A stretch of DNA of 64,000 nucleotides, from positions 1 to 64,000 of the forward strand of contig NZ_JASBRN010000045.1 in assembly GCF_030149505.1 (NCBI RefSeq), read 5' to 3'. Numbering within the stretch: the first letter of the stretch is position 1; each line of letters begins with the position of its first letter. Position numbers and translations under genes: made by a program. Below the pieces are notes generated by a model. The model searched no databases. It saw only the letters and a program-made list of their open reading frames with translations, and was not told the origin of the DNA. Shown here piece by piece: positions 56,043 to 64,000 of the stretch. The stretch comes from Nocardioides sp. (GTDB lineage Bacteria; Actinomycetota; Actinomycetes; Propionibacteriales; Nocardioidaceae).

Positions 56043-56750
56043 GTGACCACGCTGCTGGTCGTCCAGCACGAGGACGAGTGCCCGCCCGGGATGCTGGGGC
56101 GCTGGTGGGCCGAGGAGGGCGTCACCCTCGACGTCCGCCGTCCGTACGCCGGTGAGCCGCTGCCCCCGGACCTGGCGGGCCACGACGGCCTGGTCGTCCT
56201 GGGCGGCCACATGGGCGCCGACGACGACGCGGACCACGCCTGGCTGACCCCCACCAAGCAGCTCGTGCGGGTGGCCGCGGCCGGCGGCGTACCCGCCCTG
56301 GGGGTGTGCCTGGGCCACCAGCTGATGGCCAGCGCGCTGGGCGGACAGGTGCGTCGCAACCCCGCCGGGCCGCAGCAGGGGTTGCTGCGGGTGGGCTGGG
56401 AGGAGGCGGCCGCCGCCGACGACCTGACGGCCGCGCTCGCCGAGCCGCGCCGGGGCGTGCACTGGAACGACGACGTGGTGCTCGTGCTGCCACCCGGCGG
56501 CACCCGGCTCGCGACCGCCCCCGGCGGCGAGGTGCAGTCCGCCCGCCACGCCCCGTCGGTCTGGGGCGTGCAGTGGCACCCCGAGGCCGACGTCGACGTG
56601 GTGGCCGGCTGGCCCGGCACGGTGCGGGCCCACGACGAGGTCCGGGCCGCCGGCGAGGAGCTGGCCACGGCCTGGCGCCCGCTCGCCGCTGCGTTCTTGC
56701 GGCTGGTGCGCCGGCGCGAGGACGGCGCCGACGGGAGCGGGCACGCGTGA
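56043..56750 (+). CDS. Class I glutamine amidotransferase
   Basis: A 235-residue GATase1 protein (GuaA-like N-domain). Catalytic Cys in LGVCLGHQLMA, His-Glu in VQWHPEAD. The 12-bp gap from glnA2 and GTGA overlap with glnE make an operon. The partner acceptor is unknown; homologues in this place may degrade gamma-glutamyl compounds. Confidence 0.85.
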   Translation: MTTLLVVQHEDECPPGMLGRWWAEEGVTLDVRRPYAGEPLPPDLAGHDGLVVLGGHMGADDDADHAWLTPTKQLVRVAAAGGVPALGVCLGHQLMASALGGQVRRNPAGPQQGLLRVGWEEAAAADDLTAALAEPRRGVHWNDDVVLVLPPGGTRLATAPGGEVQSARHAPSVWGVQWHPEADVDVVAGWPGTVRAHDEVRAAGEELATAWRPLAAAFLRLVRRREDGADGSGHA

Positions 56751-59737
56751 GCCGCGACGCCACGTCCAAGGGCGCGCTGCTGCGCCTGGGGTTCACCGAC
56801 CCCGAGCGGGCCGCCGAGCACGTGGCCCAGCTCGGTGCCGGAGCCGAGGAGCTGCTGTGGACGCTGGGACGCACCGCCGACCCCGACCTGGCCCTGCAGC
56901 AGCTGGTGCGGCTGCGCCAGGCCGCGGGGGAGCAGGACGCCGACCCCGACGGCCTGCTCGCGGAGCTGGTCGAGGACGAGGGCACCGCCATGCGGCTGCT
57001 GTGCGTGCTGGGCGCCAGCGAGGCGCTCGGCGACCACCTGTGCCGCCACCCCGACCAGTGGCGCGAGCTGGTCGACCCGACGCTCGGGAGCACCCGCCCC
57101 GCGGCGTACGCCGTCCGCGAGGGGCTGCTGAGGGCCGTCGGCGCCGACCCGGCCGACCCGACGCCGACGGCCACCCTGGCCGACCACGAGGCGCTGGACG
57201 CCATGCGCGTGGAGTACCGCCGGGTGCTGCTGCGCCTGGCCGCCCGCGACCTGGCCCACCACCTCGGCGTGGACGACGCCGCGGCCGAGCTGAGCGACCT
57301 GGCCGCGGCCACGCTCGAGGCGGCGCTGGCCGTCGCGCGCCAGCGGGTGGGAGAGAGCGCCGCGCTGGCCCGGCTGGCGGTGGTCGCGATGGGCAAGTGC
57401 GGCGGCCACGAGCTCAACTACGTCTCCGACGTCGACGTCATCTTCGTCTACGAGCCGGTCGAGGGCGCCCCGCCCGACCAGGCCAACCGGGCGGCCACCC
57501 AGCTCGCCGCCCAGCTGATGCGGGCCTGCTCGGACCCGACCGGCGAGGGTGAGATCTGGCCGGTCGACGCCAACCTGCGTCCCGAGGGCCGCAACGGCCC
57601 GCTCGTGCGCACCCTGGAGAGCCACCGCGGCTACTACGAGCGCTGGGCCAGCACCTGGGAGTTCCAGGCCCTGCTCAAGGCGCGGGCGGTCGCCGGCGAC
57701 CTCGAGCTCGGCCGGCAGTACGTCGAGATGGTGCAGCCGCTGGTGTGGACCGCCGCGGGGCGCGAGCGCTTCGTCGAGGACACCCAGGCGATGCGCCGAC
57801 GGGTGCTGGAGCACATCCCGGCCAAGGAGGCCGAGCGCCAGCTCAAGCTGGGCTCCGGCGGGCTGCGCGACGTGGAGTTCGCGGTGCAGCTGCTGCAGAT
57901 GGTCCACGGCAAGGCCGACGAGCACATCCGGCTCCCCACGACCCTCTCCGCCCTCGCGGCGCTCACCGAGCGCGGCTACATCGGGCGCGAGGACGGCGTC
58001 GCGATGCACGACTCCTACGCCTTCCTGCGCACCCTGGAACACCGGCTGCAGCTGCACCGGCTCCAGCGCACCCACGTCGTGCCCGACGACGAGGACGCCC
58101 TGCGTCGGCTCGGCCGCTCGATGGGCTTCCTCAAGAGCTCGGCCGCGGGGCTGCAGGACCAGTGGCAGCGCCACCGGGTCGAGGTGCGGCGGCTGCACCA
58201 GAAGCTCTTCTACCGCCCGCTGCTCTCCGCGGTCGCGCGGATCCCCGGCGAGGAGGCGCGGCTGTCCCCGGAGGCCGCCCGCGACCGGCTCGCCGCGCTG
58301 GGCTACGCCGACCCGTCCGCGGCGCTGCGTCACCTCGAGGCGCTGACCGCCGGTGTCTCCCGGGCCGCCCACATCCAGCGCGCCCTGCTGCCGGCGATGC
58401 TCGAGTGGTTCGCCGAGGGTCCCGACCCCGACGCCGGGCTCTTCGGGTTCCGCCGGATCAGCGAGGCCATGGGCAGCACGCCGTGGTACCTCGCCACCCT
58501 GCGCGACGAGGGCGAGGTGGCCCAGCGGATGGCCGCGGTCCTGTCCACCTCCCGCTACGCCACGATGCTGCTCGAGCGCGAGCCCGCCGGGGTGCGGATG
58601 CTCGGCGAGGACCTCTCCCCGCTGGGCGCCGAGGTGGTCACCGAGGAGATGCGCGCCGGTGCGGCCCGCCGTGACGACGTGGAGACCGCCGTCCGCTCGA
58701 TCCGCGGCGTACGCCGTCGCGAGCTGTTCCGGATCGCCGCGGGCGACCTGCTCGGGCTCACCGACGTCGACGCGGTCGGTGCGGGCCTGTCGCGGCTCAC
58801 CGACGCGACCCTGACTGCTGCGCTGGAGGTCGTGGAGGACTCCGTGCGCCGGGCCCGGGGGCTGGACGAGGCGCCGACGCGCTTCGCCATCGTCGCGATG
58901 GGCCGCTACGGCGGCTTCGAGCTGTCCTACGGCTCGGACGCCGACGTGCTCTTCGTGCACGACCCGGTGCCGGGAGCCGAGCCCCAGGTCGCGGCGGGCT
59001 ACGCCCAGGCCGTGGCCAACGAGCTGCGCCGGCTGCTGTCGCTCCCGGGCGGGGACCCGCCGCTGGAGCTGGACGCCGACCTGCGCCCCGAGGGACGCCA
59101 GGGCCCGCTGGTGCGCACCCTGGACGCGTACGCCGCCTACTACGCCGGCTGGTCCCAGGTCTGGGAGGCCCAGGCGCTGCTGCGCGCCGACGCCGTGGTC
59201 GGCGACCAGGACGTGCGGCGCCGCTTCACCGAGATGGTCGACCCGCTGCGCTTCCCCGAGGGCGGCATCACCGACGACCAGGTGCTGGAGGTGCGGCGGA
59301 TCAAGGCGCGCGTGGACCGCGAGCGGCTGCCGCGCGGGGCCGACCCGCAGACCCACCTCAAGCTCGGTCGCGGCGGGCTGGCCGACATCGAGTGGACCGT
59401 GCAGCTGCTCCAGATGCGGCACGCCGGGCAGGTGCCGGCGCTGCGCACCCCTCGCACGCTGGAGGCGCTCGCGGCCGCGCGCGACGCCGGGCTCGTCGAC
59501 GAGGACGACGCCGCGCTGCTGCAGCAGACCTGGCGCCGGGTCAGTCGCACCCGCAACGCCGTCACCCTGGTGCGCGGCAAGCCCAGCGACCAGCTGCCCT
59601 CCGACCCGAGGGAGCGGGCGGCGGTGGCGAGCATCCTCGGCTACCCCGAGGGCTCCTCCGAGGCGATGGTCGACGACCACCTGCGGCACACGCGCACCGC
59701 CCACGCGGTCGTGGACCGGATCTTCTGGGAGACCTGA
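56747..59737 (+). CDS. glnE: Glutamine synthetase adenylyltransferase/deadenylase
   Basis: A 996-residue two-domain enzyme that adds AMP to and removes AMP from glutamine synthetase I. Both nucleotidyltransferase sites are intact: KCGGHELNYVSDVDVIFVYE (about 222-241) and RYGGFELSYGSDADVLFVHD (about 723-742). GTG 56747 overlaps the amidotransferase stop, and its own stop overlaps the helicase start. The target is probably GlnA1, encoded elsewhere. Confidence 0.96.
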   Translation: MSRDATSKGALLRLGFTDPERAAEHVAQLGAGAEELLWTLGRTADPDLALQQLVRLRQAAGEQDADPDGLLAELVEDEGTAMRLLCVLGASEALGDHLCRHPDQWRELVDPTLGSTRPAAYAVREGLLRAVGADPADPTPTATLADHEALDAMRVEYRRVLLRLAARDLAHHLGVDDAAAELSDLAAATLEAALAVARQRVGESAALARLAVVAMGKCGGHELNYVSDVDVIFVYEPVEGAPPDQANRAATQLAAQLMRACSDPTGEGEIWPVDANLRPEGRNGPLVRTLESHRGYYERWASTWEFQALLKARAVAGDLELGRQYVEMVQPLVWTAAGRERFVEDTQAMRRRVLEHIPAKEAERQLKLGSGGLRDVEFAVQLLQMVHGKADEHIRLPTTLSALAALTERGYIGREDGVAMHDSYAFLRTLEHRLQLHRLQRTHVVPDDEDALRRLGRSMGFLKSSAAGLQDQWQRHRVEVRRLHQKLFYRPLLSAVARIPGEEARLSPEAARDRLAALGYADPSAALRHLEALTAGVSRAAHIQRALLPAMLEWFAEGPDPDAGLFGFRRISEAMGSTPWYLATLRDEGEVAQRMAAVLSTSRYATMLLEREPAGVRMLGEDLSPLGAEVVTEEMRAGAARRDDVETAVRSIRGVRRRELFRIAAGDLLGLTDVDAVGAGLSRLTDATLTAALEVVEDSVRRARGLDEAPTRFAIVAMGRYGGFELSYGSDADVLFVHDPVPGAEPQVAAGYAQAVANELRRLLSLPGGDPPLELDADLRPEGRQGPLVRTLDAYAAYYAGWSQVWEAQALLRADAVVGDQDVRRRFTEMVDPLRFPEGGITDDQVLEVRRIKARVDRERLPRGADPQTHLKLGRGGLADIEWTVQLLQMRHAGQVPALRTPRTLEALAAARDAGLVDEDDAALLQQTWRRVSRTRNAVTLVRGKPSDQLPSDPRERAAVASILGYPEGSSEAMVDDHLRHTRTAHAVVDRIFWET

Positions 59738-62499
59738 TGGCTGTGGGGCAGCAGGCCGGGCGGCCGCCGCTGCGCACCCACCAGCGGTTGGCGCTCACCG
59801 CGCTGGAGCAGGCCTGGGCAGCGGGCCGGCGACGCGCCTGGACCGTGCTCCCGCCGGGCGCGGGCAAGACCCGGGTCGGGCTGGAGACCGCGGAGGCGCT
59901 GCTGGCCTCCGGCGAGATCGAGCGCGTGGTCGTGCTCGGGCCCAACACCGCGATCGTCGGGCAGTGGGAGGCGCAGGCGGCCTCGCTGGACCTGGCCCTC
60001 ACCGCCTGGACCTACCAGGCGGTCGCGCTCTTCGACCCCGATGCGGAGGTCGACGAGCAGGGCGAGGAGCAGTCCCAGGTGGCGCGGCTGCACGAGAACG
60101 GCCGGGCCCGGGTCGAGGAGCTGCGCGCCGCCGGCCCGCTGCTGCTCGTCCTCGACGAGTGTCACCACCTGCTCGAGGTGTGGGGCCGGCTGCTGGCCGA
60201 GCTGCTCGCCGACCTGCCCGACGCGCGGGTGCTCGGCCTCACCGCCACCCCGCCCGCCGCGCTCACCCGCGAGCAGGCCGAGCTGGTGGACACCCTCTTC
60301 GGCGGCACGGTCTTCGAGGCCTCCATCCCCGCGGTCGTGCGCGAGGGCGACCTGGCGCCCTTCGCCGAGGTGGTGTGGCTCGTGCAACCCACCCCGCACG
60401 AGGCGGCGTGGGTCGACTCCAGCGCCGAGCGGTTCGCCGAACTCGTCGCCGCCCTCGCCGACCCGAGCTTCGGCTCCGTGCCCTTCCTGGAGTGGCTGAA
60501 CCGGCGGCTGGTCGAGCGCAGCGCGTCGGGCGCCGCCACCCGGGCCGACGCCTCGTGGGCCCGGCTGGCCGCGGCCGAGCCCGCGCTGGCCGACGCCGCG
60601 CTGCGCCTGCACCACGCCGGCATGCTGACCCTGCCGCCGGGTGCGCGGCCGACCGAGGAGCACCGTCGCGACCCGAGCGCCGACGACTGGGTCCTGCTCG
60701 TGGGGGACTGGGCCACCGGCCACCTGCTGCGCAGCGAGGACCCCGCCGACGCCGCGGCCCTGGAGGGGGTGCGCCGGGCGCTGCCCGCCGTGGGCCACGT
60801 CCTGACCCGCAACGGCGTGCGGCGCGGCCGCTCGCCGATCGACCGGGCGCTGGCCCGCTCGGAGGCCAAGACGCACGCGGCTGTGGAGATCGCGCGGGTG
60901 GAGCAGCAGGCGCTGGGGGAGCGACGCCGACTCCTGGTGCTCTGCGACCACGAGAGCGCGACCGCCACGCTCCCGGTCGACCTGCGCGGGGTGCTCTCGG
61001 AGCAGGCCGGCTCCGCGCACGCCGTGCTGGCGGCACTGGTCAGCGACCCCGCGGGCTCCGACGCGCTGCTCGTGACGGGGAGCACGGTCGCCGGCGGCGT
61101 ACCCACCCTGGAGAGGCTGGTCGCGCACGTCGCCACCACCGACGCCGGGCTCGCGGCCTCGCTGCGGGTCAGCCCGGAGCCCACCGTGCCCGGCGGGGCG
61201 GTGCACCGGCTCGAGGGGCCGTGGACCAGCCGGCGCTGGGTCCCGCACGTGACCCGGTTCCTCGAGCAGGGCGGCACGACGGTGCTCGTCGGCACCCGCG
61301 GGCTGCTCGGCGAGGGCTGGGACGCCCGCTCGGTCAGCGGCCTGGTCGACCTGACCTCGGTGACGACCACGACCGCTGTCGTCCAGACCCGCGGCCGCGC
61401 GCTGCGCACCGACCCCACCCACCCCGACAAGGTCGCGGTGAACTGGTCGGTGGTGTGCGTCAGCGACCGGCACCCGCGAGGCGACCGCGACTGGCTGCGG
61501 CTGGTGCGCAAGCACGCCGGCTTCTTCGGGGTCGACGCCGACGGCGAGGTCGTCGACGGGGTGGGCCACATCGACCCCGCCTTCTCGCCCTACGCCGCCC
61601 CGCCCGACAGCGAGGTCGACGCGGTCAACGCCCGGATGGTGCTGTGCGCCGAGGACCGCGCCGGCATCCGCGAGCGCTGGCGCGTGGGGGAGCCGTACGC
61701 CGACCGGCCCGGCCGCACGGTCCGCGTCCGCCCCCGGCGCGCGGGCACGGTGGGCACCCTCGCGACCCCGGTGCCGGTCGCCGTGCGCCTCGCCGGGCTC
61801 GAGCCGCGCACGCCGGTCCCGCAGGCCACCCCGGGCGGGCCGGTCCTCGGTGGCGGCGCGTTGCTCGCGGGCGTGCTCGGGCCGGGTCTGGACCTGCCGG
61901 TCGTCGCGCTCGTCGTGCTCACCGTCGCGCTCGTGGCCGCCCTGCTGCTGCGACGTACGACGCTGGCCGGCCGCGGTCGCGCGCTGGTCGCGGCCGGGGC
62001 GGTGCCGCCCTCGGTCGAGCAGGTGGCCGGCGCCGTGGCCGACGCCCTCCACGACTGCGGCCTGGTCGGCGCGGGTGCGGCTGCGCTCGCGGTGGAGGTC
62101 GACGCCTCGGGAGAGTACCGCTGCCGCCTCGCCGGTGTGCCCGAGCCGGAGTCCGAGGTCTTCGCCCGGGCGCTCGACGAGGCGCTCGGGCCGGTGCTGT
62201 CGCCGCGCTACGTCGTGCCCCGGCACCTGCTGCTCGACCGCCCCCGGCCCACGAGCGAGCTGGTCGCCGCGGCCCGTGGACGGCTGCTCGAGCCGGACGG
62301 CACCGTGTGGCACCCGGTCCCCACCGTGCTCGGCGTGCGGGCCGAGCGCGCGGCCGCGTACGCGCGCGCCTTCGACCACTGGGTCGGGGGAGGGGAAGCG
62401 GTCTACACCGGCTCGCCCGAGGGTGCCGGGGTGCTCGCGGCCCAGCGCGGCAGCGACCCGTTCGACGTCGCGACCGTGATGCGCCGCCACTGGACCTGA
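59737..62499 (+). CDS. SF2 DEAD/DEAH-type helicase with C-terminal membrane segments
   Basis: A 920-residue protein. The N-terminal 620 residues are an SF2 helicase: Walker A in VLPPGAGKTRVG (38-49), LDECHHL as motif II (about 140), LTATPP motif III, and VVQTRGRALRTDP motif VI (about 548-560). From about 705 to 737 are two hydrophobic segments (LGGGALLAGVLGPGLDL and LVVLTVALVAALLL), followed by an unrecognised 180-residue domain ending DVATVMRRHWT. A helicase tied to the membrane is unusual. TGATG overlap with glnE suggests shared expression. Substrate (DNA or RNA) is not known. Confidence 0.85.
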   Translation: MAVGQQAGRPPLRTHQRLALTALEQAWAAGRRRAWTVLPPGAGKTRVGLETAEALLASGEIERVVVLGPNTAIVGQWEAQAASLDLALTAWTYQAVALFDPDAEVDEQGEEQSQVARLHENGRARVEELRAAGPLLLVLDECHHLLEVWGRLLAELLADLPDARVLGLTATPPAALTREQAELVDTLFGGTVFEASIPAVVREGDLAPFAEVVWLVQPTPHEAAWVDSSAERFAELVAALADPSFGSVPFLEWLNRRLVERSASGAATRADASWARLAAAEPALADAALRLHHAGMLTLPPGARPTEEHRRDPSADDWVLLVGDWATGHLLRSEDPADAAALEGVRRALPAVGHVLTRNGVRRGRSPIDRALARSEAKTHAAVEIARVEQQALGERRRLLVLCDHESATATLPVDLRGVLSEQAGSAHAVLAALVSDPAGSDALLVTGSTVAGGVPTLERLVAHVATTDAGLAASLRVSPEPTVPGGAVHRLEGPWTSRRWVPHVTRFLEQGGTTVLVGTRGLLGEGWDARSVSGLVDLTSVTTTTAVVQTRGRALRTDPTHPDKVAVNWSVVCVSDRHPRGDRDWLRLVRKHAGFFGVDADGEVVDGVGHIDPAFSPYAAPPDSEVDAVNARMVLCAEDRAGIRERWRVGEPYADRPGRTVRVRPRRAGTVGTLATPVPVAVRLAGLEPRTPVPQATPGGPVLGGGALLAGVLGPGLDLPVVALVVLTVALVAALLLRRTTLAGRGRALVAAGAVPPSVEQVAGAVADALHDCGLVGAGAAALAVEVDASGEYRCRLAGVPEPESEVFARALDEALGPVLSPRYVVPRHLLLDRPRPTSELVAAARGRLLEPDGTVWHPVPTVLGVRAERAAAYARAFDHWVGGGEAVYTGSPEGAGVLAAQRGSDPFDVATVMRRHWT

Positions 62500-62834
62500 G
62501 CAGGGCGAGCCGTCGTCGGTCGAGCCGGCGCGTCTTCACCGAAACGTGTGCCGGCTCGGCGGGAGACGGTCGCGCGCGGAGGTCCGGGGCCGACCCTTCC
62601 GCCGCAGTCCACCCCCGGGACGTGCACTGCGCGCGGCCGAGACCGGGTCGTGCCGCGGGCCTCCTGCCCCCGGACCGAGAGCGGCAAACCACCGGTCGGT
62701 GGGGTGCTGCACTGGTCTGGACCGCGCGGGACCGGGACCGAGACCGGGACCGGGACCGAGACCGGGCGCAGGTCGGGAAGGGCGGGGACCTTCGACCCTG
62801 CGAGACCGCGCGGCGTGCGGAGCATGCTGGGGGC
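62500..62834. other. Non-coding gap with 18-nt tandem repeat
   Basis: No gene is seen in this 335-bp gap. It includes GAGCCG-rich sequence at 62505-62530 and a perfect 18-nt repeat, unit GGGACCGGGACCGAGACC, two full copies plus GGG at 62728-62766. CATGCT at 62823-62828 ends 6 nt before the next ATG and may be its -10 box. Confidence 0.5.
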
Positions 62835-63245
62835 ATGGGAACGACCGAGGCCAACTCCAAGCCCGTCCTCATCGACCTCGACGAGGACACCTGCTGGCAG
62901 CTGCTCGAGACCGTCTCGGTGGGCCGGCTCGCCTGGGTGGACGCGCAGGGCCCGGTGGTGGTGCCGGTCAACCTCGCGGTCTCCGCAGGCTCCGTGGTGG
63001 TGCGCACCGCGGCGTACTCCACGATCGCGCGGGAGGTCGACGACAGCCGGGTGGCCGTGGAGGTCGACCTCTTCGACGACCAGGCGCGCACGGGGTGGAG
63101 CGTCCTGGTGCGGGGGGTGGCCAGGGTGTTGCTCGAGCCGGCTCCGGCCGACGCGCCGACGGCCTGGCCGACCGGCACGAAGTCGGCGACGGTGCGGATC
63201 CGGCCCACGACGGTCACCGGACGCAGGCTCGCCCGGCCGGTCTGA
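62835..63245 (+). CDS. Pyridoxamine 5'-phosphate oxidase-fold protein
   Basis: A 136-residue FMN/F420-binding split-barrel protein of the short actinobacterial type: SVGRLAWVDAQGPVVVPVNL, RTAAYSTIA and SVLVRGVARVLLEP. Homologues bind F420 or FMN or heme; the ligand is not clear. Leaderless start at ATG 62835 is likely. It ends in a terminator that covers its stop codon. Confidence 0.85.
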   Translation: MGTTEANSKPVLIDLDEDTCWQLLETVSVGRLAWVDAQGPVVVPVNLAVSAGSVVVRTAAYSTIAREVDDSRVAVEVDLFDDQARTGWSVLVRGVARVLLEPAPADAPTAWPTGTKSATVRIRPTTVTGRRLARPV

Positions 63246-63261
63246 GGGCCGGCCGGGCGAG
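63228..63261. terminator. Bidirectional terminator over a stop codon
   Basis: A perfect 13-bp stem CTCGCCCGGCCGG (63228-63240) with its complement (63249-63261) surrounds the stop codon of the split-barrel protein in its 8-nt loop. The next gene converges on it. Confidence 0.65.
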
Positions 63262-63295
63262 GGCTGCTGCGGGGTGCCGGGAGAACAGCGGTGAG

Positions 63296-64000
63296 TCAGA
63301 GACCCATGCTGCGCCCGATGATCTCCTTCATGATCTCGGTGGTGCCGCCGTAGATCCGCGAGATGCGGGAGTCGGTGTAGGCGCGCGAGATGGGGTACTC
63401 GCTCATGTAGCCGTAGCCGCCGTGCAACTGCACGCCGGCGTCGACGGCCTTGGCCTGGAGCTCGGTCGTCCACCACTTGGCCATCGAGGCCAGCGACGGG
63501 TCGGCCTCGCCGGCGTTGAGCTTGAGGATGCACTCGTTGATGAAGGTGCGGGCGACGTAGGCCTCGGTGGCCATCTCGGCGAGCACGAAGCGGTTGTGCT
63601 GGAACTTGCCGATCGGCTTGCCGAAGGCCTCGCGCTCCTTGGCGTAGGCCAGGCACAGCTCGAGGACGTACTCGACGGCGGCCACGGCCTGGACGCCGAT
63701 GGAGATCCGCTCCTGGGGGAGGTTCTGCATGAGGTAGATGAAGCCCTCGCCCTCCTTGCCCAGCAGGTTGGACTTCGGCACCTCGACGTTGTCGAAGAAC
63801 AGCTCGGCGGTGTCCTGGGCCTTCAGGCCCATCTTGTCGAGGTTGCGCCCGCGCTCGAAGCCGGGCATGCCGCGCTCGACGACCAGCAGGCTGAAGCCCA
63901 TGTGGCCGGCGTCGGGGTCGGTGCGGCAGACCACGATGACGATGTCGCTCATGATGCCGTTGGAGATGAAGGTCTTCGCGCCGTTGAGGACGTAGTGGTC
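63296..64000 (-). CDS. Acyl-CoA dehydrogenase, 5' part outside the window
   Basis: The last 234 residues of an acyl-CoA dehydrogenase; the frame is open to the window edge (DHYVLNGAKTFISNG). FAD- and substrate-binding parts KAQDTAELFFDNVEVP, ISIGVQAVAAVEYVLELCL and LHGGYGYMSEYPISRAY are present; the Glu in YMSEYP is the usual catalytic base position. It oxidises acyl-CoA to enoyl-CoA in beta-oxidation. Confidence 0.93.
   Translation of the reverse strand, partial: DHYVLNGAKTFISNGIMSDIVIVVCRTDPDAGHMGFSLLVVERGMPGFERGRNLDKMGLKAQDTAELFFDNVEVPKSNLLGKEGEGFIYLMQNLPQERISIGVQAVAAVEYVLELCLAYAKEREAFGKPIGKFQHNRFVLAEMATEAYVARTFINECILKLNAGEADPSLASMAKWWTTELQAKAVDAGVQLHGGYGYMSEYPISRAYTDSRISRIYGGTTEIMKEIIGRSMGL

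Noticed and set aside
62728-62766. Short tandem repeats as a CRISPR array
   Set aside because: Units of 18 nt are contiguous without spacers, and no cas genes are in the window.

Overview
This is a very GC-rich actinobacterial chromosome segment, most like Nocardioidaceae (Nocardioides and relatives). Reasons: frequent GTG starts, 1-4 nt ATGA/GTGA/TGATG gene overlaps, many leaderless genes with TANNNT -10 boxes 6-8 nt before the start codon, DUF3145, DUF3052, MhuD and FasR families, and a gene order that follows the Mycobacterium tuberculosis Rv2220-Rv2247 neighbourhood (glnA2, glnE, panB, RNase H/phosphatase, zinc-ribbon protein, Nif3, AhpE, DUF3052, aceE, fasR, fabD, acp, kas, accD6), although rearranged. 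No phage, transposase, CRISPR array or secondary-metabolite cluster was seen.

Layout. 0-5 kb: 5S rRNA (end of an rRNA operon) with a strong terminator, a TPR protein, a PP2C phosphatase, an alpha/beta hydrolase, DUF3145 and small secreted or membrane proteins. 5-11.6 kb: the type II fatty-acid synthase operon on the minus strand, fasR-fabD-fabH-acpP-fabF-accD, with a palindrome at the fabD promoter that may be the FasR operator; FabD carries a C-terminal BCCP-like domain without its biotin lysine. 11.8-18.5 kb: hydrolase, aceE (pyruvate dehydrogenase E1), DUF3052, acyl-CoA ligase, AhpE-type peroxiredoxin. 18.7-21.9 kb: tRNA-Val(UAC), an operon of a small Tat-type protein, DUF4331 protein and His-rich protein, then a yybP-ykoY (Mn2+) riboswitch before a GDT1/TMEM165 exporter.

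21.9-27.5 kb is the most unusual part. A DyP peroxidase and a 5'-truncated PCuAC copper chaperone are followed by two units that face each other. One is a secreted Asp/Asn-rich protein translationally coupled to a soluble Ser/Thr kinase. The other is an Asp-rich membrane protein coupled to a histidine kinase and an OmpR-type response regulator. Both units have the same operator upstream (GATGAGA-N4-TCTCATC followed by 11-bp CTCA repeats), so they look like one regulon. The response regulator has an in-frame amber codon in its receiver domain, and the histidine kinase seems to start at CTG.

27.7-46.5 kb: acyl-CoA ligase; methanogen-output-domain protein paired with a histidine kinase; MhuD-type heme oxygenase; Nif3, zinc-ribbon and RNase H/phosphatase operon; ECF sigma factor; YaaA; RNB exonuclease; NUDIX; rnpB (RNase P RNA, minus strand); TPR protein; methionine aminopeptidase; SPOR protein; CNNM/CorC-type transporter; PAS-GAF histidine kinase; PQQ-type sugar dehydrogenase; panB. 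46.6-50.9 kb is an accessory-looking stretch: a truncated maleylpyruvate-isomerase-like gene, DUF5994, a NERD-domain nuclease-like protein, and a DUF222/HNH (13E12-type) gene whose frame is broken at a 13-G run. 51-64 kb: galE, nadE, a VOC protein, glnA2, an amidotransferase, glnE, an SF2 helicase with membrane segments, a pyridoxamine-oxidase-like protein, and the 3' part of an acyl-CoA dehydrogenase running off the window end.
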